A DNA stretch of 64,000 nt from contig JAWPHD010010344.1 in the NCBI GenBank assembly GCA_037043455.1, positions 1 to 64,000 on the forward strand. Reading direction: 5' to 3'. The position numbers and the translations under genes were made by a program. This DNA comes from Cyrtodaria siliqua. Taxonomy: Eukaryota; Mollusca; Bivalvia; Adapedonta; Hiatellidae. The notes below the pieces were generated by a model that searched no databases, was not told the DNA's origin, and was given only the letters and a program-made list of their open reading frames with translations. Shown piece by piece: positions 55,240 through 64,000 of the stretch. How positions within the stretch are numbered: the first letter of the stretch is position 1; every line of letters begins with the position of its first letter.

Positions 55240-55850
55240 AGGCGCAAGAGGACCTGTGGAAGCTCTACTGGCTAAAATGGCTCATATCTAGTATTGTCGT
55301 CATAAAATTCCCTTCAGTACTTCTTTTAAACTAGAAGGCCATGGCCTTCATGACGAGCCCTATTTTAAAGGTCCAGATTTTTTGATTTGAACAACAATGT
55401 CAATCCCAAAAGATATTACTGGTAAATTAATGTCATTAACAATGGGGGATGCATGTCGTAGCGGAGATCGGACGTGAGCTATATTTCGCCAAAGTAGGTC
55501 ACACTGACCTGAAATTTTGCACATGATGTTAGATGCATATAAGGAACATTCTGGTGAAGTTTGGTGAAAATCCTGAAGAAAGAAGCAAGATAAGCATGTA
55601 GTAGCAGAGACCGGACGTGAACTGAATTTGGTCGAAAGTAGGTCACAACGACCCAAAATTTTGACATGTTAGATGCATATAAGAAGCATTCTGGTGAAGT
55701 TTAATGAAAATCCTGCCAGAAAGAAACAAGATACACATGGACTAACGGACGGAAAACTGGACAACATTTTGATCGCTAAGTCGAGACCCGTAAATGGGTT
55801 TACAAAAATTGCGATACCTTACTCATAATAAAAGCTACTGAGCAAAAAGC
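55240..55850 (-). mobile_element. Element of the ...GGGCCTCTTGTT class (minus orientation)
   Basis: AACAAGAGGCGCAAGAGGAC and AAGCTCTACTGGCTAAAATG at the left match the inverted tail of the 23297 family. The interior has ~155 bp repeats (AGATGCATATAAGGAACATT, TCTGGTGAAGTTTGGTGAAA, AGTAGGTCACA). Confidence 0.7.
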
Positions 55851-55979
55851 ACTTTTTCTATTTTTACCAACAGCGACTTTGACCTTGAACCCAAATGGTG
55901 ACCCTGGGGTCAGAATTGGACCCGCCACGGGGGTCACAAGAGGTGAAACATGAGGGTGTGGATGGGCCCCCTGAGTCAT

Positions 55980-56790
55980 AACTTAGTAACTTTGAGATTC
56001 CCACCCTATAACCATATATACACTTACTGGACATGAACAGACAGATCCAACCAGCATACTGACACCGGGTTGCTTCCCCATCCCTGGGGACACAGCCCCT
56101 CGGTCATAATTTGGAAACCAATAAGATCCCCACCCTATAACCATATAAACACTTACTGGGCATGAACAGAAGGATATAACCACCCAACCAGCATAGACCC
56201 CGGTCTCCTTCCCCACCCCTGGGCACATAGCCCCTAGGTCATGACTTGGAAATCATTGAGATCCCCACCCTATAACCATATAAACACTTACTGGACATAA
56301 ACAGATGTACATAACCACCCAACCAGCATAGACCCCGGGCTCCTTCCCCGCCCCTGGGGACACAGGCCCTCGTTCATAACTTTGAAACAATTGATATCCC
56401 CACCCTATATCCATATATACACTTACTGGGCATGAACAGACGGATACAACCACTCAAACAGCAAAGACCCCCGATCTGATTCCCCAACCCTGGGGACATA
56501 GCCTCTGGGTCATAATTTGGAAAAGGTTAAGATCCCTACCCTATAACCATATATACACTTACTGGGCATGAACAGACGGATACAACCATCCAACCAGCAT
56601 AGACCCCGGACTCCTTCCCAACCTCTAGTGACATAGCCCCTGGGTCATAACTTGTAAACCGTTGAGATCCCTACCCTATAACCATAATATACACTTACTG
56701 GGCATTAACAGACGGATACAACCATGCAACCAGCATTGACCCGAGGCTTCTTCCCCACCTTTGTGGACCTAGCTCCTGGGTCAAACTTTA
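55980..56790 (+). repeat. 135-bp tandem repeat, 6 copies
   Basis: CCCTATAACCATATATACAC begins at about 56004, 56133, 56268, 56403, 56539 and 56674. Units share CTTACTGGGCATGAACAGAC and CATAGCCCCTGGGTCATAA. Confidence 0.92.
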
Positions 56791-56797
56791 ATTTGAT

Positions 56798-57767
56798 ATT
56801 TTTAGCTCGACTGTTCAAAGGATCTTATGGGGTCTAAAGGTCAAAGTTCATGGTCACAAATTGCATTTATGTGTTGATAGGCTCTTAGCATCAGGTTAAT
56901 GTTTACGACCGCATTTCTCAACATGTAAATAACTTCAACATTTTTTATCCAATATCATCAAACTTGCATACTTTATTATAAATGGGACGATGATCATATC
57001 TATTGAGTTCAATATTATTGGATGAAAGGTCAAGATCACACAAAGGGGTCAAAGGTCAAATGCATTTAGTATTTTACATCTACTTTTAACATTTTTTAAA
57101 ATTTTCAACTTATAAAATTTGCCGTGTCATCACAGAAAAATTGTGGCCCAGTTGATTTAATGGAAATTCCAATGTTTTCCTTCTTGACACATCCAGCTCG
57201 TCCCTTAATTTGTTTTCACTGTCTTTTTTCTGACGGTATGCCGGGTGTATCATTTCTTATTCTCCGAAAAAATCGAATAGTCAAGCTGCGCTGTCCTCTG
57301 ACAGCTCTTGTTCTATTTTTAATAACAGTGACCTTGACCCCAGTGACCCCAAATGCAATCCAAACCATCCTTTCCATATAAGCTACATACCCTGCAAGTT
57401 TCATTGCAAAACCTCTCCTAACAAAAGCTAATGAGCAGAAACCATGTTTCTATTTTTAGTAACAATGACCTTGAATCCACTGACCCCAATTGCAATCCCA
57501 ACCTTGTTTTCCACAGAAGCTACCTACCCAGCAAGTTTCGTCACAATAACTCTCCAAACAAAAGTTATTGAGCGGAAACCATTTTTCTATTTTTAGTAAC
57601 AGTGACCTTGACTTTGACCCCAGTAGTCCCCAAATGCAACACCAACCTTCCTGTCCAAAGAAACTACCTACCGTGCAAGTTTCCTTGCAATACCTCATTC
57701 CTAATAAAAGTTATTGAGCAGAAACCATGAGTTTGACCCAAGTTTTGAATATAGCATACTGCATATT
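56798..57767 (+). repeat. ~137 bp tandem repeat array with an AGCTCGACTGTTC head
   Basis: Head TTTTTAGCTCGACTGTTCAA at 56798. Repeats share GTGACCTTGACCCCAGTGAC, CCTGCAAGTTTCATTGCAA and GAGCAGAAACCATG near 57325, 57465 and 57600. A TCGAATAGTCAAGCTGCGCT fragment is embedded at 57272. Confidence 0.75.
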
Positions 57768-57895
57768 TAACAAGAGGTCAATAACCTTGAAGCTCTACTG
57801 ATAGATTTTGATAGCTAGATCAGCCATGGGAACTTGTGAAGTTTTATGGAATAGGACCAGCACTTTATGTAAACAAAGATGGCCGAGCCATGGTC
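57768..57895 (-). mobile_element. A/B tandem-cored element, truncated inverted copy
   Basis: AACAAGAGGTCAATAACCTT then GAAGCTCTACTGATAG, the inverse of the A/B family tail, followed by TAAACAAAGATGGCC. Only ~130 bp remain. Confidence 0.8.
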
Positions 57896-59224
57896 AGTTG
57901 ATCTATGAAGTTTTATGATCAGAGGTTGAAAGGTACCCGAGTTATAGCTCAGAAACCGTGTTTCTATTATGGTTACTGTGACCTTGACCTAGTGACCAAG
58001 AAAAATAATAGGGATCGTCCTTGTTCCATGGCGGCTATGACCTATGCATTAGGTGTGACAACTCCGGAAATATCATTTTGACACTCACACTCGTGAAACT
58101 CTATAAATACATTGCCCTTGGAGAGCGAAAGAACAATTGCTTTTGGGGTCAGTAGGGTAAAGGTTACAATTGCCATGACCTCTAATGAACATGTACTGCA
58201 TGGTAACTTCAAAAGCACACCACCTATGGTAGGTACCCTCCTGAAACAACTAAGGTACATTGCCTTGGTGAGAGGAGGAAATCTTTAATGCTTTTATGGT
58301 CAGAAGGTCAAAATTCAAGGTCACCATGACCTCAGAGGGGCATCTGCATTCCGCTCAGTATCTCCAAAAATACAAGACCATTTGTAGACCTAGCTTCCTC
58401 TCATTAGGGCATTACACCTTTTAAGTGTTATATATCCAGTTATTGCATAGAATGCATGTCCATATGATTCCATGACAACCTTGACCTTTGACCCCAAAAC
58501 CAATAGGGCAATGTACCTATGAAGTTTCTTGCTTTCAAAGTTGTCAACGTAATATTACGCACATTTTCATAAAAGGTCATGAGGACTTTGATCTACTTAA
58601 CCCAAACACAATAGGTTTTCTCATCTCACCTAGGCCAATGCACCTACAACGTTTTAGGAGTTGGGGTGTTATGCATTCGACTAATTACACAAGAAATGTG
58701 TAGAATGGATGCTCCCTGAATGAAGGTACATATTGAAATACAATCGGATGAAAACTAGTTCAGCAGATAAACTTTACATTTTAAAAACTTCAAAACCCCG
58801 GACTCCGCCAAAAGATATTCAACCGGAATGCCACTTCCAAGTTTCATGAAAATCAGATGAAAATGTAGGAGCTGAGCAGAAACGCCTTACATTTGAAAAA
58901 CTTTAAAGTTCCACAGATCTCGCAAAAATCATTTAGCCAGAACATTGACAATATGCGCAATGTGCGCTAGTAGACGTCGTACAAGGTTTCATGAAAATCG
59001 GATGAAAAATGTTGAATCGAACACCAACATTGCATAATTGTTGATTTGGGGGACAGTCTATTGATGATGCATTCATCTCAGCTAAGTGGACACCTCGATG
59101 ACATACAAACCAGAATTGTGACAATCATGTATGTCTGTTCACTCTACATGCACGCCGTTTCATCCCGTTAGCTAGATCAGTTCAGGGGTTAATAACGATA
59201 CATGAAATTTTGTTTTGAATGGTG
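57896..59224. other. Eroded repeats with no gene recognised
   Basis: Many TGACCTTGACC and AGGTCACCATGACC motifs suggest decayed monomers of the arrays on either side. The short frames here are not recognised. Confidence 0.45.
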
Positions 59225-59235
59225 TTTTACATGAT

Positions 59236-59400
59236 TTTTAGCACGTTTGACCATAAGCGACGGTCAATTTTTTTGTGTTAGAGGCAGTCCACCCCATTTT
59301 CCTGGGTACAACCAGTTCTGTATACCTCCTGCTATCCGTAAGAATCAACACTTTCTCCCTTAATAAGTCAAGCTCACAGTCGATCCTGTAAGAGGTGAGA
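59236..59400 (-). mobile_element. SINE family 1, inverted partial copy
   Basis: CATTTTCCTGGGTACAACCA, CTGCTATCCGTAAGAATCAA and AAGTCAAGCTCACAG are the inverse of the body at 32740-32830. Confidence 0.8.
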
Positions 59401-59994
59401 AAGTTTTAGACGCAGTGTCTTTGCTATCCCTGCCACAGAAAATTGGAGTTAAATGAACAAGTAAGTAGAACTCCGAATACACATAGAATTTAAATAATCC
59501 TGAATAGGTTCACATAAAAATTTCAGTTTAACATGTTTACACTTTTATCTTGACAGTGTTGCACTTGAATAAAGACCAAACTCGATAAAAAATGTGTATT
59601 GATCAATACTCAGTAGCATGTCAAAAATCAAGGTCATGTGTGTATTAATTCACATATAATGAAGGCTGTATTTATTAGTTAAGGGTAGCACTGTCTAGTT
59701 AAAAATGATTACAAATTAAACGGGAAGTAAAAATATTCATGATTCAAATTGAAATGTTTTTTTTAAAACGGGATTTCAACGTATTACACATAAAGGGACA
59801 TAATTCTTAAGCTGGTGCTAGGGTGCATGTACCTTATACTACCCCTCACTGTCACCTCTCATAAACCCACTCTTCAAGTAGATTCAGGTCACGGACGGAT
59901 GGACTAACAAACAGACAAACTTGACACACATACACCTGGAAGACATTGTAATCGCTAAGTTGAGACCTGTAAACGGGCTCGCCAATAATCATAG
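59401..59994. other. Intergenic, no gene recognised
   Basis: AT-rich sequence; an array-like fragment near 59890-59990 (GACGGATGGACTAACAAACA, CGCTAAGTTGAGACCTGTAA) resembles 55740-55800. Confidence 0.4.
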
Positions 59995-60240
59995 GTCAAC
60001 AAGTTATGAGCTATGTTAGGTTGCAGATTAAATTTTATGAAAAAGGGGACAACTCTGCCAAAATAAGTCGGAGTTATTATGAGTAACACCATTCCTTGGT
60101 GTAAGATGAATATGTTTAAGTTTCATGAACACGTCCAACATTTTTTTAAGTTATGGCCAGTTATGAGCTTGGTTAGGTTGCAGGTTAAAGTTTCATGAAA
60201 AGGAACAAAGATGGAAGTTACTGGACATATTAAATGTAAC
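59995..60240 (-). repeat. AACCTGCAACCTAACC repeat, inverted
   Basis: Two copies of GTTATGAGCTWKGTTAGGTT then GCAG, inverse of the 53220-53770 array. Confidence 0.75.
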
Positions 60241-61289
60241 TAGATTTTTTTTTTGTCCATGGCACAAAAACATATGGCTCCCCCACTCGCCCGAACAGGC
60301 ATAATTGACGACTCTAGGTCCAACCGTTCTCTATTGATCTGAGATCGTTTTGATATTCAATATCCCTGTGACTGTATCTACTATCTGTATCAGTAAGGCC
60401 ACATAAAAAAATATGTGTGGTTCAGGTAACCCGACTGACCCTCAATATCCCTGTGACTATCTACTATCTGTATCAGTAAGGCCACATAAAAAAATATGTG
60501 TGGTTCAGGTAACCCGACCGACCCTATTTTTTTAAGGGGCCCCAAAACTTTTGATGCAAAAATTAAAAAAAAAAAAATTAAACAAAAAAACATCAAACAA
60601 AAAAATAATCAATAGGGGTCATCTACTGGTCATGACCAACCATCCTCCAAGTTTGAGGACCCTAGGTCCAACCATTCTCTAGTTATTGATCGACATGGTT
60701 TTGATAGTGAAGGTTACCACGACCTTGACCTTTGACCTAGTGACCCCAAAATCAATAGGGGTCATCTATTGGTCATGACCAACCATCCTTCCAAGTTTGA
60801 GGACCCTAGGTCTAACCATTCTTTAGTTATTGATCGGACATCGTTTTGATAGTCAATGTCACTGCGACCTTGACCTTTGACCTAGTGACCCCAAAATCAA
60901 TAGGGGTCATCTCCTGGTCATGACCAACCATCCTTCCAAGTTTGAGGACCCTAGGTCCAACCATTCTCTAGTTATTGATTGGACATCGTTTTGATAGTCA
61001 ATGTCACCGCAACCTTGACCTTTGACCTAGTGACCCCAAAATCAATAGGGGTCATCTACTTGTCATGACCAACCATCCTTCCAAGTCTGAGGACCCGAGG
61101 TCCAACCGTTCTCTAGTTATTGATCGGACATCGTTTTGATAGTCAATGTCACCGCCACCTTGACCTTCGACCTAGTGACCCCAAAATCAATAGGAGTCAT
61201 CTACTTGTCATGGCCAACCATCCTTCCAAGTTTGAGGACCCTAGGTCCAACCATTCTCTAGTTATTGATCGGACATCGTTTGTGACACA

Positions 61290-62815
61290 GACAGACCTAC
61301 AGCCTTGACCTTTGATCTAGTGTCCCCAAAATCAATAGGGGTCATCTTCTTGTCATGACCAACCATCCTTCCAAGTTTAAGGACCCTAGGTCCAACCATT
61401 CTCTAGTTATTGATCGGACATCGTTTGTGACACAGACCTACAGACAGAAAGCGGACATCGTTTTGATAGTCAATGTCACCGCGACCTTGACCTTTGACCT
61501 AGTGACCCCAAAATCAATAGGGGTCATCTACTGGTCATGACCAACCATTCTTCCAAGTTTGAGGACCCTAGGTCCAACCATTCTCTAGTTATTGATCGGA
61601 CATCGTTTTGATAGTCAATGTCACCGCAACCTTGACCTTTGACCTAGTGACCCCAAAATCAATAGGGGTCATCTACTTGTCATGACCAACCATCGTTCCA
61701 AGTTTGAGGACCCGAGGTCCAACCGTTCTCTAGTTATTGATCGGACATCGTTTTGATAGTCAATGTCAATGCGACCTTTTTTTGACCTAGTGACCCCAAA
61801 ATCAATAGGGGTCATCTACTTGTAAGCACCAACCATCCTTCCAAGTTTGAGGACCCTAGGTCGAACCATTCTCTAGTTACTGATCGGACATCGTTTGTGA
61901 CACAGACAGACCTACAGCCTTGACCTTTGACCGAGTGACCCCAAAATCAATCAATGGTCATCTACTTGTCATGACCAACCATCCTTCCAAGTTTGAGGAC
62001 CCTAGGTCCAACCATTCTCTAGTTATTGATCGGACATCGTTTGTGACACAGACAGACCTACAGCCTTGACCTTTGATCTAGTGACCCTAAAATCAATAGG
62101 GGTCATCTTCTTGTCATGACCAACCATCCTTCCAAGTTTGAGGACCCTAGGTCCAACCATTCTCTAGTTATTGATCGGACATCGTTTGTGACACAGACCT
62201 ACAGACAGAAAGCGGACATTGTTTTGATAGTCAATGTCACCGCGACCTTGACCTTTGACCTAGTGACCCCAAAATCAATAGGGGTCATCTACTGGTCATG
62301 ACCAACCATTCTTCCATGTTTGAGGACCGTAGGTCCAACCATTCTCTAGTTATTGATCGGACATCGTTTTGATAGTCAATGTCACCGCAACCTTGACCTT
62401 TGACCCCAAAATAAATAGGGGTCATCTACTTGTCATGACCAACCATCGTTCCAAGTTTGAGGACCCGAGGTCCAACCGTTCTCTAGTTATTGATCGGACA
62501 TCGTTTTGATAGTAAATGTCAATGCGACCTTTTCCTTTGACCTAGTGACCCCAAAATCAATAGGGGTCATCTACTTGTCAGGACCAACCATCCTTCCAAG
62601 TTTGAGGACCCTAGGTCCAACCATTCTCTAGTTACTGATCGGACATCGTTTGTGACACAGACAGACCTACAGCCTTGACCTTTGACCGAGTGACCCCAAA
62701 ATCAATAGGGGTCATCTACTTGTCATGACCAACCATCCTTCCAAGTTTGAGGACCCCAGGTCCAACCATTCTCTAGTTATTGATCGGACATCGTTTGTGA
62801 CAGACCTACAGACAG
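61290..62815 (+). repeat. 761-bp higher-order repeat, two copies
   Basis: Several monomer variants recur in the same order 761 bp apart: for example CAGACCTACAGACAGAAAGC near 61434 and 62195, and GACAGACCTACAGCCTTGAC at 61288, 61907, 62051 and 62660. Frames at 61355-61540 and 62116-62301 are 761 bp apart and differ by one residue. Confidence 0.85.
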
Positions 62816-62830
62816 AAAGCACAAAATCAA

Positions 62831-62868
62831 TATGGCTCCCCTACCACACTTTGTGTGGGGGGAGCCAT
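62831..62868. repeat. Terminal hairpin of the 60272-62870 element
   Basis: TATGGCTCCCCTACCACAC, a TTT loop, then GTGTGGGGGGAGCCATA. Confidence 0.9.
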
Positions 62869-62874
62869 AATAAC

Positions 62875-63754
62875 ATTCCTTCAGGTAAGATGAAGATGTG
62901 TGTTTTATGAACACTAGTACTTTTCAAGTGATGCTAAGTTAGGTTGCAGGTTAAAATGTGACGGATGGATAGACGACAATGTCCAAAGTGATCCCCAAGT
63001 ATTTACAGGCAACACAAAAACCTCCAGCATGATACGGGCGATCTTGCTCATTATTACAGATATTATGCCAATTAATATTGACAAGCTTCATTAAGATTGG
63101 ACTATAAATGCAATATTGAGAGGAAACCACAAAAATCTTCAATTTTCAAAAATACAAGGGCCATGACTCCAGCTTGATAGGTGCTCTGGCTGGTTATCGT
63201 ATTTGGTCGAGATTTTATGCCCATAAATATTAACCTTAAATTTCATCAAGATTGAATAATAAATGTTATTGAGCAGATACCGCAAATGTCTTCAAGTTTC
63301 AGAAGTCTAAGTGATGCAACTCTGTCATTGTAGATACGACCTGAACTTGATCTCTTGGATATTATGACCATAAACATTGTCCTGAAGTTTCAAAAAGATT
63401 ATAAGAATCTGTCATGAAGACAGGAATTCTAACATGAGGTATAATTGAGGTTCCAATAAAAACAATTATACCGAGGGTTGGAATTTTCCCGGTCTGAACC
63501 AGTACCCATGATGGATCCTTTTTGTTGCATTTCATTTATATTCTGCGAATTGACGTCCTCAACTACTAACTAGCAGATTATAAATATTCAAGTTTTTGGT
63601 TGGATTTTGAAAAATCCAAATCAGCAGAGTTATGCCCCTTTTCATAAAACCGTACATGTAACCTATGGTCATGAATCTTTATCCAGTTCTTCCTTAACAA
63701 TTATCCAATGCAAATTTATGCCCCTTTTCATATAATATGTAACATGCTAAAAAA
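62875..63754. other. Intergenic repeat fragments
   Basis: Fragments of the AACCTGCAACCTAACC repeat (62936-62955, 63630-63750) and a half fold-back at 63440-63495. No gene recognised. Confidence 0.45.
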
Positions 63755-64000
63755 ACAAGAGGCCCAAGAGGGCCTTTAGACGCTCTAATGTGTAAAGATG
63801 TCATATTTAGCCTTTTCCTATATAAACTTTGGGTCGCCACGGCGGCCATTTTGATTATTGCAAGAAGAAAAAAACACACAAACTTAATAGACGCCAACCA
63901 TTGGGATAAAGTTTCAACAAAATGCTTCAAAAGGTTTCAGAGAAGATTTCATATTTAACCTTTTCCTATATAACTCTATGTAAACCTTGGGTCACCATGG
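63755..64000 (-). mobile_element. Tandem-cored element cut by the right edge
   Basis: AACAAGAGGCCCAAGAGGGC at the left, the inverse of the GGGCCTCTTGTT tail at 24570. ~180-bp repeats follow (CATATTTAGCCTTTTCCTAT at 63801 and 63950; AACCTTGGGTCACCATGG). Confidence 0.75.

Larger units (their letters stand above)
60272..62870 (+). mobile_element. ~2.6-kb tandem-cored element with TATGGCTCCCCC inverted ends
   Basis: Left TATGGCTCCCCCACTCGCCC; right end inverted TTATGGCTCCCCCCACACAA, itself part of a hairpin at 62831-62868. The core has ~140 bp monomers: CCTTGACCTTTGACCTAGTG, ACCCCAAAATCAATAGGGGT, CATCCTTCCAAGTTTGAGGA, TCTCTAGTTATTGATCGGAC. A duplicated ~84-bp segment occurs at 60359-60525. No protein-coding gene is supported in the short frames. 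Confidence 0.88.

Noticed and set aside
61120..62910. Repeated ~61-codon frames (TNHPSKFEDPRSNHSLVIDR)
   Set aside because: They are translations of ~140-bp tandem monomers in a non-coding element and do not extend beyond them.

Overview
The window is animal nuclear DNA, most likely from a bivalve mollusc. The evidence is two intron-rich genes with metazoan protein families and GT-AG introns, an AT-rich background, and a very dense load of short non-coding repeats. Many of these repeats are elements with palindromic ends around ~135-190 bp tandem cores, an architecture familiar from bivalve 'pearl'-like and Helitron-like non-autonomous elements. The species assignment is inference. No bacterial, plasmid, phage or CRISPR features are seen.

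Gene 1 (minus strand, 340-18630) is a lysosomal phospholipase B-like protein of the PLBD2 type. Eleven coding exons join in frame to give 494 residues, with a signal peptide, a G-S-C-S Ntn-hydrolase nucleophile site and the family's C-terminal half. The last exon (roughly 40-50 residues) lies beyond the left edge. The intron between exons 10 and 11 has a GC donor. Its introns are crowded with MITEs, fold-back elements, three minisatellites (43, 25 and 24 bp units) and a 515 bp tandem duplication.

Between the genes (18.6-33.6 kb) there is a hAT-type zinc-finger relic, several families of tandem-cored elements, tRNA-headed SINEs, and TIR elements, one of which carries a tRNA-like core. No further host gene was recognised there.

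Gene 2 (plus strand, 33583-47034) is a Sesquipedalian (PHETA/FAM109) orthologue. Three coding exons give 241 residues with a PH domain, an NPF tripeptide and a C-terminal F&H motif of the kind that binds OCRL/INPP5B. Its 11.4 kb first intron is almost entirely repeats: one older element has been split by four copies of an alternating A/B (~320 bp) tandem-cored element.

The right third (47-64 kb) contains no recognised gene. It holds a nested 1.4 kb TIR element with a 5 bp target duplication, a second tRNA-core element, SINE fragments, a 135 bp tandem array, a ~2.6 kb element with a 761 bp higher-order repeat, and the start of another element cut by the window edge.

The two genes are divergently arranged and both belong to endolysosomal biology: a lysosomal hydrolase and an endosome-to-Golgi recycling adaptor. 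That is a coincidence worth noting, not evidence of co-regulation.
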